Counted from the first letter of the stretch, positions 11,673-23,941 are shown. The stretch is 64,000 bases of DNA from Shinisaurus crocodilurus (GCA_021292165.1 CM037879.1:160955278-161019277), one strand, 5' to 3'. The notes: generated from the sequence alone by a model not told the origin. Made by a program: numbers and translations.

Positions 11673-12084
11673 CATTAGCTCTGCCATGCATCATTATTTT
11701 ACTGTTTGAACCAGTAAAACTATGTTCTGGCAGCTAACCAGTATTAGGGTTCGAAAAGCTGGCACACTTCAGAACCAGCTCAAGAAAGCGTATTTGCATG
11801 GCTGATTCTTCCTCACCCGCATCCCATCCCACCCACTGGACTCTGAATATGACCTGTCAGATTCTGCTAGGTTCCACCTAGCATTTGTCTTTATGACTTG
11901 CCAGATCTGCCGCACTCTACTCATGACCGACTGTCATAGACCAGCAATGCCCTGTTCCATAAGTGGAAGGGAAAGCAGTCAAAATACTGTGTGCCCACAC
12001 TCTTTTTTTTTTTTTACTCTTCCCTTCCTGTGGCCTTTCCCGTTGCCATCAGATGGGAATCCTTATTTCTCTGGCTGCCTCCAC

Positions 12085-12451
12085 TAGGGCTGGGCGATCC
12101 GCCCAGCCAGCACCCAACTCGCAGTGTGCTTAGTGAGACTTCCGAGGTTCTCGCCAGATGTCCAGGTTCCCAGCGCTACGTTGTTCACCTAGAAAATGGC
12201 ATAAGATATGTGAAAAGCGGTTGTGATTTGCGTAACTTGCGCAAATTGCAGCCATTTTTAACTAATCTTACTCCATTTTCTAGGTAAACAACGTAGCGCT
12301 GGGAACCCAGAAGTCGCTTCTCCGGCTCGGCTCACGAGAACGTGAGTTGAGCTGGGGAAGCAGGTAGGGAGAGCAGCGCTTGGGGGGGAGGGTCGAGCCA
12401 AAAAAGTTCGCTGCACTTCCGCCCCCTAATCGAGCTCCGCACACATTCCTA
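12085..12451 (+). mobile_element. hAT-like MITE (family H), complete copy
   Basis: Starts TAGGGCTGGGCGATCC and ends GCACACATTCCTA, flanked by a perfect 8-bp direct repeat GCCTCCAC (12077-12084 and 12452-12459). The interior is a long imperfect palindrome: CAGCGCTACGTTGTT... pairs with ...AACAACGTAGCGCTG, with AGAAAATGG opposite CCATTTTCT. Related copies are at 33288 (reverse orientation), around 33115-33867 and 43957. It has no coding capacity. Confidence 0.9.
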
Positions 12452-12938
12452 GCCTCCACCAAACCAGCCTTTTAACTCTCTGGATCTCAGCTATCTACTT
12501 TAGGTAGTGTGTGGGTTGGTTATTAGATATGGGGTGGGTACCCCAAAGTGAAAAGAGTTTCAAATAACTAAGTTTCAAATGATCACGTTTAAATTTTATT
12601 TAATAAAAATGTAAATAGGGGGAAAGATTTAAAATCTGAATGGATACATTCACACTGCACAGATTGGGCCCACTGTTCCTACAGAGGAGGATCTGGGAGC
12701 AGATTCTGAGTCTGACAGGGAGGGGGAGGAGATGGAGGGGAGGGAACCTGCAGCTGGTTTGCCAAGGCCAGTGTGGACTTAGAGATAAGCCAAACAGTCA
12801 GTGAGGATCAATTAGTGTCAAATTCCATGGGAAAGCAATCTGAGCTCTCTGGGAGGAAGGTGAATCAAGTGTCCCTAACCCCAGGGACAGAGGTCAGCTA
12901 AGAAGGATGGACCGTCTGTGAAGTGTCAGGTGCTTCAA

Positions 12939-13199
12939 GAGAGCCAGTGTGGCGTAGTGATGAGAGTGTTGGACTGGGACTCGGGAGATCCAGGTTCTAG
13001 TTCCCGCTCGGCTATGAAGCTCACTGGGTGACTTTGGGCCAGTCACTGCCTCTCAGCCTAACCGACCTCACAGGGTTGTTGCAAGGATAAAATTGAGAGG
13101 AGGAGGAGGATTATGTAAGCCGCCTTGGGTTCCTTGCAGGAAAAAAGGCGGGGTATAAATATAATAAATGAATGAATGAATGAATAAATAAATAAATAA
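12939..13199 (+). mobile_element. tRNA-derived SINE (GAGAGC-type), full length
   Basis: Begins GAGAGCCAGTGTGGCGTAG and runs through the same conserved blocks as the copy at 5096 to GGGGTATAAATATAATAAATG and an (AATG)n(AATA)n tail. An A-box-like TGGCGTAGTG and B-box-like GGTTCTAGTTC are visible. Confidence 0.9.
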
Positions 13200-13706
13200 G
13201 AGATTAGCCCTTAAGAATAAGGATCCACCTTAGGGGTGTGTGTGTGTGGGGGGGTGTAATTTGAGTCTGGAAGGGAGGAGAGGTTTCCAGTTTGGAATCA
13301 ACTTCTCAACAAAAGATCATTCTTCCTTAATGGCTAGTATTCTAACTAAGCTTGTTTCTTTTGTGACTGATTTATGCAATCCACTTCATTTGTACTTTTA
13401 AGCCAGTTTGCTTGGCTTGCATTTTCTAATAAAGTTTTTTAGTTAGAAGCCATTGTTTGGATCTTCTAGGAAGGAGGAGGAGAAGTACAGCCTACACACA
13501 CACACACACTAGAAAGAAAAACCATATGAGCAATAGGGTAATAAAACAACCAGGGATAGACACATGTCCTTATTTAATCTAGCTCCCTTATCCAGGCATT
13601 ATCTTACTGTCATTGCTCCAGCTCTCGCAATCTGCTCTTCATTGATTCATTCCTTCTCTCTTTCTTTCTTCTTCTGACTCTTTGCCTGAGTCTGGCTTTT
13701 ACCTTC

Positions 13707-13787
13707 ATAAATAAATAAATAAATAAATAAATAAAAGTCATCTCTCTCTCTCTCTCTCTCTCTCTTTCCTCTCTCTCTCTTTCTCGG
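13707..13787. repeat. (AAAT)n and (TC)n microsatellites
   Basis: An ATAAA-type tract (about 13707-13734) is followed by a (TC)n tract (about 13739-13787, interrupted). These create artificial Arg-Glu frames on the minus strand, which I do not call. Confidence 0.9.
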
Positions 13788-13790
13788 CGG

Positions 13791-13997
13791 GTTCGCACAA
13801 TCACAGAGAATAGAACAAGCCCTGGGTTTAATGATGGTTTGTAAACCACCCCAACCAACCACCCTCACTGGGTTCAGACATCACAACAGCCCATGCCCGG
13901 TGAGGATAATTATGCTAATTAGGTGGCTCGTGACCAGTACACGCAGGGAGGGAAAATAAGCCGCCGTGGCTTATTTTCCCTCTGTGATCATGCAAAC
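13791..13997. mobile_element. MITE with GTTCGCA termini
   Basis: The left end GTTCGCACAATCACAGAG is inverted at the right end as CTCTGTGATCATGCAAAC, with three mismatches. Just inside the right end is a near-perfect hairpin with arms GGAAAATAAGCC (13951-13962) and GGCTTATTTTCC (13968-13979). The element at 61715-62147 has matching outer bases (GTTCGCATGAC and GTCGTGCGAAC). Superfamily not assigned. Confidence 0.7.
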
Positions 13998-15110
13998 TCA
14001 GCCTCTCTCTCTTCCTTTCACCCCCTGTTGAACTTTATAGCCTCCTGTTTCCTTACTTAAACTTCCTGACCTCTGTATTCTTACCAAACTTCTGACCTCT
14101 AAGCTATTAAACTTTTGGCTGAAATTGGCTAGCATACATTCTCAAAAAGGATTTAACCCCATTTTACAATATCAGAAAACCCAAACTAAATCCAAAAATT
14201 GAGGATAGTTTTGTTCCTACCATTTTGCAACCGAGCTCCAAACTGGGCTTTGTGTTGACCCATCAGGTTTTGTTCTGGTTGACCTATGACTTGTCACAAT
14301 TATTGATGGATGAACTCTCTCCAATTTGGGCTGAAACAAGTCAATCTATTCCTGCCCCCTCAACTTGCCCCTTGGGAAATAGCTAGCTTGGGGTGGTTAT
14401 CTAATTCTGAGCCTATTTTGATTTTGTTGTGTCCCCTATGATGATTGCGAGCATCACTGGGTTCAATCCATCGCCTGAACTTCCCAATGAGCAAGCAGCA
14501 CACTTAACCCACTCACCACTTGCCTGCTTCCCTATATCAACCCCTCCTGTCTCTTTGCTACTTCTCTGGCCGTGGTGGCAGGTGAAAGAAGGGAGTTTCT
14601 GTCTCCTCATTCCTCTTTCTTATACCACTTCTATGGCTGCATGCCAGACAGGAGGGACTCTGTGATATGTAGTTTTCTGGGCAGAGTGGGTGGCAGAGCC
14701 AGTAGGGAATTTTTAGTTCCTTTCTGGCAAATATTTTGATCTGAGCTAGAGAAACACTTCCAGAGTTTTTATGCATTCTTAATGCATGGAATTGAAAAAA
14801 GCAGTACAGGCCCACCTGGATTCATATTCTGAGTTCTGCTCAGATAATGTTCAGATTCATCACCAAACAGGACACCAGACTGCTCAGCTGACCAATAAGG
14901 GTTTGCCTCCAGCATGCCATAACTCCTTCTGTGATCTCAGTCCAGTTGGCCAGTGTTGAAATTAAAGACTGGTATACCTGGATAATTATTTTTCTATCAA
15001 TAGCTTTGACAGCACATGCATTTTTTAAAGTTGCAGGTAGATTTTTTTCTTAAGAAAACACAGCATTTGTGGCTAACTGGGCAAAAGGGCAGACATTTAA
15101 CAACCATCTC
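13998..15110. other. No recognised gene
   Basis: Mixed-composition sequence lacking clear transposon ends. Open frames at 14429-14815 are short and opposed on both strands without family resemblance. Confidence 0.45.
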
Positions 15111-15116
15111 GAGATT

Positions 15117-15153
15117 ACACACACACACACACATACATATACATGTACGTACG

Positions 15154-15184
<31 letters not shown>
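15117..15184. repeat. Compound (AC)n microsatellite
   Basis: (AC)n, then an ACATGTACGTACGT core with alternating purine-pyrimidine steps, then (AC)n again. The alternating tract is a potential Z-DNA former by composition. ORFs over it are artefacts. Confidence 0.95.
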
Positions 15185-15187
<3 letters not shown>

Positions 15188-15822
15188 TTGGAAGTAATAG
15201 TAAAGACCTTGAGGAGTCTTTGAAAACCTGCTCTGAGAACTTGATAGAACCCAAGTATCTCTAAGGGGATATTCCATTTCATAATGTCATAAATGAAAAA
15301 CTTTAGAAACAATTTAATAAATAGTTAATTACGGCTTTCCAATTAAACTAGTGTGAAATAGGAACGCTGGAGTGATTTAAATATCAAAAGAGTATTGAGA
15401 ACATTAACAGCATTAACCACAAGGATTTGACTACATACAGCATCCTGCAGTGTTTATCTATTTCTAAGCCTTCTCTTTGTCCTTTTCCCCCATAGAGAAA
15501 TAGCTTTCTGTGTATGATGGGAATTCAACCTATTGACTAGAGTAGGTAATTGATGAAGCACTTCAAGACTGGAGTCCTATTATCACTCAGCACACATTGC
15601 AAGAAACCACTTATGAAATCTCTCTCTATTATTTGGGTATTTAGATCAGTAGATCCATTGATTTCTTTTTCCCCTGTAAAATATCTTTAATAAATCATTC
15701 TGAAGTCAATAATGTTTCCCTGGTTGCCAAAAATTATTATCAAGGAAGACTATGAAACTTAATGCATATGCTATAAAAATATATTAAGGAAACATTTTAT
15801 AGTGGAGACTGGAGAGACAGCC

Positions 15823-15849
15823 TGTGTGTGTGTGTGTGTGTGTGTGTGT
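15823..15849. repeat. (TG)n microsatellite
   Basis: Uninterrupted dinucleotide run. Confidence 0.95.
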
Positions 15850-16926
15850 ATAATCCAAGTGGAAATGTTTACAGTACAGTGTTGCTTCAGTGATATCCTA
15901 TAATTAAACCCTGCTACCAAACTGGATAGTATGGCTAATAAGTCTTCCTCCAGAAAACTTTCTTCAGGTGTACACTCAGGGACAATTTACTCTGCTACAG
16001 ATGTGTATGCCACAGTTACCGGCATTTGCTATTGGGATTACCATAAATTGGGAAGGGATGAGGCATGTGTCTATAACCATTTGGTGGTCATGTACCAGGG
16101 AGCCACAACCAATTTTGAATCTCTGGTGTGTATCCACTGTACATACTCATATCATTATGAATACATGTGTCCCCTATACACTTCCCAGTGTTCACCGGGA
16201 GATACCCCTATAGTCACTGGGAGACATTAGTTTATACATGGCAGACACACCTGCTACATAAAGTGGGAATCCACCATTACAGTACTGTTCATTTCCCTAC
16301 AATTGCCCACAGTTCATGTGATCCTCTCTATGGGGCACAGGTATGGGGAATCCCCAGGACTGGAAGTCCAGAGTTTCTGCCAGATCTTCCAGATCTCCAT
16401 TAAGATAAGAGAGAGCTGCTCCCACCCCAAAACCAGTGAAGGATAAGAAGAAGAGTACTGCTGCCAGCCCCACTGGAATGGTGGTAGGAAGTTCCCAATA
16501 TTTGTTTCTAAAGTCTCATTTAAACTAATGCGCTTAACCATTGTAAGGTAAAGCACACATGGTGGGAGTGCACTAAACCAGAAGTGCCAGAAGCAGTCAC
16601 TCTGGACAAAGATATCATGCAGTGCGGGTGCTTTGCAGCCCAGGCAGCAACACTTTTACCTCCATGCAGATTGACTGAGCCACTCCTATGCCACCCATGA
16701 TTCTTGTCATCAAATCAGCAGAGAGGAGAAGGTTGCTTTGATGGCTGAATGGACTGGAGGTGCACCTGAGCACTATAGAAGCCCTCATGAGCATATGCCT
16801 CTACCACAACTGGGAAGCAAACTGATTAGGAATATGCATCAGATTCAGACAAAGCTGGGTGCCTGCCTGAATTCAGACTCCAGACACTGTTATGAGATCC
16901 TGCTGTAGCTTCAGAGCCAAAACAGA

Positions 16927-16992
16927 TTTTGTATTGCAAAACAGTGATCCATGAAGCAAATGGATTGCTTCATGGATTTTGCAATACAAATA
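16927..16992. repeat. Foldback hairpin, about 66 nt
   Basis: Left arm TTTGTATTGCAAAA then TCCATGAAGCAA pairs with TTGCTTCATGGA then TTTTGCAATACAAA on the right. The left arm carries 6 unpaired bases (CAGTGA) and the loop is a few bases. A TAGGAATATGCATCAG motif about 100 bp upstream (near 16828) resembles a hAT left end, so it may be the centre of a palindromic MITE. A pre-microRNA-like shape is the alternative; nothing here proves expression. Confidence 0.6.
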
Positions 16993-17549
16993 GCAGGCGT
17001 GGGGTGGAAGGGAGAGGGAGAGGTACAGATCGGGCCTATAGTGGTAGAGAAAGGATTAAGGCCCCATACCCCATACATTAGTGTTAGGACCTGGATTTGG
17101 CCCCCACTGCCTACTCTAGAGTAAAAATGGGGGGGAAGATATAGCAGTTACATCATTAAACTGATGTCTGTTTTGGCTCTCAGTTAGCAGGTGCCTGGGC
17201 CTTTGCAGTGCTGGTCTAGCAATGTGGGAAATTTCAAATCTTTAACTCTGTCCGTCCCTTCTCAGTTGTTGTTGTTTTTAAGTGCTTAGACTTTTGTGTT
17301 CCCTATTTGTTTTAATTGGTTTCCTTTTCTTTTCTCTTAACTTTTTGTATATCATTTGCCCTTTTTTTAAAGAAGGAGAAGTGTAAATTTCTAGCATGGC
17401 TTTCATAGGTTTTACAGCAAAGCCATTGAGTACATTCAGAGATGGCTCCTTCATTGCTGGCTATGGAAGAAATAACATTCCCATATGCTTTTGGGGGCCC
17501 TTCATATATCATAACTACAGGAGACCTTTGAGTGAGGATCTCTAAAAAT

Positions 17550-17551
17550 AA

Positions 17552-17590
<39 letters not shown>
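17550..17590. repeat. (AAT)n microsatellite
   Basis: ATA/TAA trinucleotide run followed by an A-rich stretch. Confidence 0.95.
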
Positions 17591-20094
17591 TTAAAAAAAA
17601 GAAAAGAAAAGAAAACACAGGACACAACACAACTGTAGCATCTTCCCTGGGAAATTGTGTGGAATCAGGATGTTCTCTGAAAATATCTTATTTGCTTTGA
17701 CTTGAACGTTGTTTTGAGCTGATGAAAGCTTGCTTAATCTCACTCACCTTGAAACCACTCATGGGCACTGTTAATAATCTATTGGGTTTGCCGACACTGA
17801 CAAGAGGGCATCCTGTCAGTACTCTCCATTGCAAATAGAGTATTCATACCATGCTAATTTATTCTACAGAGTGTCTCCATGGCTTTCTCCAACTTACTTC
17901 TCTCACATACTTATTACTAGTTGGCAGTATAGGGCATCCAAAACACAATATTAGATATATTTCACAGGCAGCTAATAATAATGAGGCTACATATGGTTCT
18001 GAGCAGAAAATGATGTAGGGTTTTGTTGCTGTTTTTAATATTTGAACGTATGATGAAAATTACACATACACTGGAATATCCTTCAAAATAAATCAGGAGT
18101 CAGAGGGGCAATGGCCTAGGAACGAATGAAGAAAAGTTCTCATAAAAGAAACCTGCCCCCACCCCATAGGAGATATGTACATTCCAGCATGTTTGCAAGC
18201 ACTGGCCCAGAACTGTGAGCATATCTTGAGCAATGGTAGTGTGGGATTTGATTGGCAATCCAGCGAACATTTAGAAAGCAAAAGCAGAGGCTTACTAGCA
18301 AGAGGCCAACCAAAGCTCAGAGAAGCAGGGCCCTATGCGCAGCATCACAGAAGCACTGCAGTGGAAGTCAGTTGATACAGGGCAGGCTATACATGTAAGC
18401 AAAATAAATAAGTTCAGGGGGGGGGGGGTTACATGCTGTAATTTACTTTAACCTTTTATAGAAGCAAGAAAATGCTCTCATGTTTATTTTCCAGGGCTTT
18501 TTTTTCTGGTGGAACTCACCTTTTCTTCTATTAATTGCATTACAATTTAATCGCCATCTACTCCCGAGGAAATGTAATCCAAGAGTTCCGGTACCCTTTT
18601 CTCCAGAAAAAAAGCACTGTTATTTTCAATATTGTAAAAGCCACGCACCCTGATCCAGTGATCTTTTGCAGACACAGGACTAGACATATGTTCATGGAGT
18701 CAATAGGTGCAAATGGGATGGGAAATGGAAGGGGGGAAATGCATTTCAGGGAAGGGGTGAGCTTTCTCCTACATGTTAGATTTCTGAAAGAGAAATAATG
18801 GTCCATTTCACATGAACACTCCCATCCTAATGGTATTTTCCCCCTAAAGTAAGTCCTATTGGCTTTGATGCTTTCAAGTAAGCATTGCTTAGGACTAGAG
18901 ATGTAACATTTTGAAGTCATAGAAAAAATGGGGTTAAAATTATTGTCTGAATAAACGATACATTTAAATTTAATATGCCAAACATGGTAATTTTATGAGG
19001 AAAGCAAGTTATACACAGTACATTTTAGGAACATCAGCAAGTAGTCCCTGAAACATCGGAATCAACCTAAAAGCCAGAAGAAGCAGGAAGAGTTGGAAAC
19101 AGAGGAAGACTGGTGTACAGCATCTGTTCCTGTTTGTGAGGATTTGGTTGGGGTAGAGTTTAGGGAAATCTGTTCTGAAGGAAAAACTATTGAGACTGAG
19201 AGTTCATTTCACTGGGAAAGAGTCTCTTGCCTGTTAGGAATGGTAACTAAGCATATTTAATTTAAGAGCTGTTACAGAGGAACCCTATGCTTTCTGAAGG
19301 ACCATGCCAATGTCTGAATGCTCTAAACATCCAATGCTCAGCTGGCAGATTCCCAGTAGAGCAGAAGGAGAGATGGAGGCAATCTTCACCTCTCCATCTT
19401 CCTTTATTCACTAGATGTGTTTGTGGGGACGGGGGTAGGGGCAGGAGCTGGGAGGCTTCAGGATGTTGCAGAGCCTTGAAATGTGCACAAATACTTTTGT
19501 AACTGTTTTTATTTTATTTGCTGTGACTTTCCTGTGGATGCAGCTTTGAGGAATGCATCAAGTCTTTGTTAAAAAGCAAAACTTTGAAGTCAGCTCATAA
19601 TAACATGGGCTACCATTACAGAATCCTGTGTACGCCAATACCAGTGAGTGATTGTCAATATTTTTGATCAGCAATATTTGGTATCATTTGTAACTTGTAT
19701 GCCAAGTCTGATGGGAGATTCACAATTAAATCATTATTGCAAATTGCAAATCCACGGGCTAAGGTGCATTAGTAACACTTCATTAATTATATTGAACTTG
19801 GAGCCCAGAATTCTTTTCACCTATATATCACCCACAGGCCAATTTGTCTTTGTGGTGTCTAAGTCAATTCTATTTTAGGGCAAAGGGGAAAGGGATACTA
19901 TGTTATGGATCTTAATCCAACTATAAGAATCAATAGATTGTTAACAACTGTGCAAAAAATACACTTTCCAAAAGATTCATCTCAATAACTAGGCCTTTCT
20001 TCCACACAGAAGATTTGCCCAATTCCAAGCCTCCAATTGCCTGTGATTTTCTTCAGTGTGTTCCTTGAACCCTTTGTTTGAACAACAAGAGAGA
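17591..20094. other. Unique-looking sequence
   Basis: Mostly AT-rich sequence with a poly-G run at 18417-18428. A fragment near 18837-18910 (TAAGTCCTATTGGCTTTGATG) resembles the AAGTAAGTCC-type MITE seen at 31.8 and 32.1 kb. No exon or RNA gene found. Confidence 0.45.
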
Positions 20095-20320
20095 GAACTG
20101 TGGTATGTTTTAGGCACCAGTTAAAGACCTACCTTTTCACCCAGGTCTCCCCTAATTGATTGTGCTGCCCAGTTTGTTGATTGTTAGTTCTCTGGTTTTA
20201 AATATTTTAATTAAGGATGTGTAGGTTTTTATTTTGTTTTTAATTTTTCAAAATCTTTTTTATGTGGATGTTTTGTATTTTAAAATGTTATGCTGTAAAC
20301 CACTCCAAGATGGTTTACAT
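20095..20320 (+). mobile_element. LINE L2/CR1-type 3' end
   Basis: Contains CACCAGTTAAAGACCTACC, which translates as HQLKTYLF, the usual C-terminal end of L2/CR1 ORF2, followed by an AT-rich 3' UTR and a TGTAAACCACTCCAAGATGG tail block. Strongly 5'-truncated. Confidence 0.65.
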
Positions 20321-20334
20321 TTCCCCAAGATGGT

Positions 20335-20520
20335 GGGGGAGGGCTGTGGCTCAGTGGTAGAGCCCCCTGCTTAGCGTGCAGAAGGTCCCAGGTTCGATTC
20401 CTGGCAGCTCCAGGTAGGGAAGGAAAAACTCCTGCGTGAAACTCTGGACAGCCGCTGCCGGTCAGTGGCTCTCCAGAGTGGGGAGGAGGATGGGGGGGCA
20501 GAGGGAAACCTTTTACAGCC
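20335..20520 (+). mobile_element. tRNA-derived SINE (GGCTCAGTGG-type)
   Basis: An internal pol III promoter is visible: A box TGGCTCAGTGG at 20347-20357 and B box GGTTCGATTCC at 20391-20401, both fitting the consensus. It continues into the family body (GGCAGCTCCAGGTAGG, AAAAACTCCTGC, CTCTGGA). It is not an isolated tRNA gene, because diverged copies with the same post-tRNA body lie at 52068 and 59700 and no acceptor stem closes after the B box. Confidence 0.8.
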
Positions 20521-21208
20521 ATTTAAATAGAGGTCCTGGTGGAGGGAAGGGCACAGGTGGGGGGAAGTCGCTATCTCTGGCAGAATCCACGAGATGGGGG
20601 CAGAGGGAGAACTTTTACAGCCATTTAAACAGGCTACTGGGGTGGCGCACTGGTGGTGGCAATCGGTCAGGGGATAATGGCAGACGGGAGGGAGACTGCC
20701 TCTGTTGCCACCCCTTTTACCTGGCATTTTCCTTCCTCTTCCTCCACCCCTTTCCCAAATCTTAGAAGTTATGGGAAGGGAGGGAACATAGGAAAATGCC
20801 ATCCGCCTAGTTCAGCAACAGGGCTGCGGAAGCTGTTTAAGCTGGAGAGTTGAATTCAATTTCAGAGAAGGTCTCAAGGGGCACCTTGCACTGGTGGGTG
20901 GGGCTGAAGGCAAGAGGAAGCTGGGCCAAATGCAACTTTGTACTACAATTCCCACCATACCCAGTCAGCGCATGATGGGATTTATAGTGCAACATATCTG
21001 GAAACATATCTGGAAAGCTGATCTAATCCAAGGCAGTTTTTCCATAGAGATAGAAAGATACTAGGGCCATTTTGTTTCATTTCATTAAGATTCCCCCAGT
21101 GGACAGGTATGAATAAATACTGTTTTAATAATACTGCAATTTATTCCTTCTAATTTATACCAGGGCCAGAACACCTTCGGTATTAGAGATGAGCCTCTGG
21201 CCTCACAC

Positions 21209-21718
21209 TAGAGATGTCTGAAAAATCTGAAATGGATTCAAATGACTTTGGATTTCTTTGGATTCCACCCGTGGATTCTGCAGCTGATGGGCATCTTCTG
21301 AGTTGTGCAAACTTGAGGACCGTTTTCTTTCTTTCTGAAATTGTATGCAAGTTTAGTTGTACAAAAATACTAATGTTACTGGAAGATATGCTAAAATATA
21401 CACCATTAAAAAAAACAACACCCAACCCACAATGTTTTAAACATCTCTGATCTCTCTTCAGTGTCTGTTGTGAAACACTCTTTTTTGGTGCGCTCTGCTC
21501 ATTGGCTGTATGGTGAGCTAAGAAAAATAGACAAAATGTTACGTGCCAGCGAAAGTTACATAAATTCCAGCTGACGTTTTTGTGTACTTTTCATAGGTGT
21601 GTGTGTGGGGGGGGTGGGGGAGATCCGATTCCATCAATGAGTGGAAGATGGAACAAAAGATGCCTGACGCGCCGCAAAACACGCACGGAATGGATTAAAC
21701 AAGATCCAAGCATCCCTA
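21209..21718. mobile_element. hAT-like MITE, 510 bp
   Basis: Begins TAGAGATGTCTG and ends GCATCCCTA, flanked by a perfect 8-bp direct repeat CCTCACAC (21201-21208 and 21719-21726). Subterminal GGATT(C/T) words recur at both ends (GGATTCAAATGACTTTGGATT on the left, GGATTAAACAAGATCC on the right). An apparent internal ACATCTCT near 21440 is not the true end. Confidence 0.85.
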
Positions 21719-21726
21719 CCTCACAC

Positions 21727-23160
21727 ACCATGGGGGTGGCCACAATTTCCATATTTCCAATTTTGAGAATAAAATTCGGCTGAAAGTTATGAAATGACAC
21801 TGAAGAACATGTGTATATGGCTGGACACTGCTGAGATTACTTGCAATAGTTTTACAATCAAGCCTTCATTATCTAAAACCAATTTAGAGGAGAGATGATC
21901 CCCAGGCCTCTTGTGGGTAGAGCATTCAAATTGCTTTTCTTCAGATCATCACTTTTTCTCCCTTCCTCCTTAAATTTCCTTCATTGTGAGCCAAAACCAG
22001 CTCCCGTTTTGTTGAGCATTACTTAGTACATTATCCTTTGCCCTCTGTGCATACATTAGCAATGCCCTTAAAGATACAGCATTGGTCTCAAGTCTTTTGT
22101 CCTTGTAATGAAGACAAGAACTCATTTCCAAGCATCCCCAATAAGATTATCTCAAATAATAGCAACCTAATTAGTTCAGACAGTTTGAAGTCTCACTTAG
22201 GCTCCCAGGTGGTATCCCTCATCACTGTAAGATTTTTTTTTTACCCAGTATCTACGGCACTTGTTAAAAATCCAAGCAGATTTAGGAGACGTACTGCTAC
22301 TTATAGAAAAGATACGGTTATTTGGCCCATTGAAATCGGTGGGGGAAAGCAAGATAATTTTCATACTGTGCCAAGGATAGGCTACTAAAGTTTCAGTTTG
22401 TGATCCACAAACCCAGCTTCTTCAGAATACATGGCTGAAAGCCATGTTTAATCCCAATTCTCATGCTAATTTTTGACATACCAAATTTCCCCACAAAGTG
22501 ACTCTTTCCCCATTATTCTCAAGTGTTAACCCATTCTCCTGAATGTGTCCTAAGGGGTGACAACAGCAGGGCCAGAGCACCAACTGAGGGGCCACACCCC
22601 AGCAGGGCATTGACAAGATCTCTCTGGAGTTTCTCCTCCTCTTCACCATTGCAACCTACTTGTTCAACTGCTTCTTGCTTTGCCCAGACAGTGGTGGTGG
22701 TGAAAAAGAGGAGCAGCGGATGCCACTGCCGACTGGCTCACTGGCTCTCTGCCTATCAAGCAAGCAAGTGGTAGCAATAGTGAGAAGCAGGAAAAGGAGC
22801 AATAGCAGCTGGTGACAATGGCAGTGAGAAGGTAGATTCATTGAGGGAGGGGGCCCAGGTATCTTGCCCAAGGACCCTCAAAAACAATGCTTAATCTCAC
22901 AGTGACTTTACTTCAGAAATTAACGTTTGAGCTTATTTCTGACAAGTGGGTGTTTTCTCATTGCCTAGAATAGGATTCCTGTGATTGTCTTAGGGGCACA
23001 ACACTAACTTCTGTTCAATTACAACATTGTGGCTTACTAAAAGATGAGGGCCTATGGAGTCCACAGTGTGTGATCCATACAGGAAAGAATTGTAAAAAGT
23101 CTCCATGCTACAAGACAACATGAATTCTGCCTAAAAGTGGCTTCAATCCAAAATCACAGG
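21727..23160. other. No recognised gene; a degenerate repeat near 22550-22870
   Basis: The GC-richer stretch at about 22560-22870 (GCAGGGCCAGAGCACC ... GGGGGCCCAGG) resembles decayed hAT-type sequence but I could not find paired ends. Remaining sequence unassigned. Confidence 0.4.
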
Positions 23161-23559
23161 GTTGGATCCAATGCAAGCGGAAGTCCACTCTCACAATAGG
23201 ACTTCCCTATCCTCCCTCCCCCTTACAGACCCAAGTCTCCTCTCCACCCTGCCTGTACCCCCAAATCTGTTCTGGAGGATCCCTCAAGAGAAGATTTGGG
23301 GGGCACATAGGAGGGCTGCAATGGAGAGAGGAAAATCTCTCCTGCCAGTGGTTCCCTCTTGCTGGTGAAACAACACCGTTGGATAAAACTCTCCATCTTA
23401 ACATATTTCTAGATACTAGCTGCCTTACAAAAATGAGGATATGAATATTTTAAAATGTACCTTTTTTTTTTGTTTTCACACAGTAACTGCTGGCTAATTA
23501 ATCAGAAAACAGATGCAACAACCTAATTATCCAATATATGTATTGCTTCTTCTCAGGCG

Positions 23560-23602
23560 TTTTGTTTTTTTGTTTCTGTTTTTGTTTTTGTTTTTGTTTT
23601 TA
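23560..23602. repeat. (GTTTTT)n simple repeat
   Basis: Hexanucleotide run giving a false poly-Phe/Leu frame. Confidence 0.9.
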
Positions 23603-23941
23603 TCCCATGTACAGTGTGACCAATTTGCACCATTAGCTTTCCCTCCTACTGTCCATATATGGGGTGCTAATGATACGCTCCAATCCAGAGAGCTGGAGTT
23701 GTCATTTGAGCAGCATGGACTTGGTCAAAATCATGTACATCGCTCATCAAATCTTTGGATGGAATCCCCTGTAAATATCCGTCCGTGGATCCCACCAACA
23801 CAAGAAATCTTTGCCACACACATACCAGTCCACATTTCAGCCTAATCGGGGGGGGGGGGGGGTAAAGCCAGCTGCCATACATCTTCCCACATCTCCCCTT
23901 AAGCTTTTGACTGACTTATGATGATGATGTCATCATAACAT

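Noticed and set aside
15646..15730. RFX X-box-like GTTTCCCTGGTTGCC near 15712
   Set aside because: A single degenerate motif match without other support.
20341..20412. A possible tRNA gene with good A and B boxes
   Set aside because: The family body continues past the tRNA-like part and related copies occur at 52068 and 59700; no proper acceptor stem. It is a SINE.
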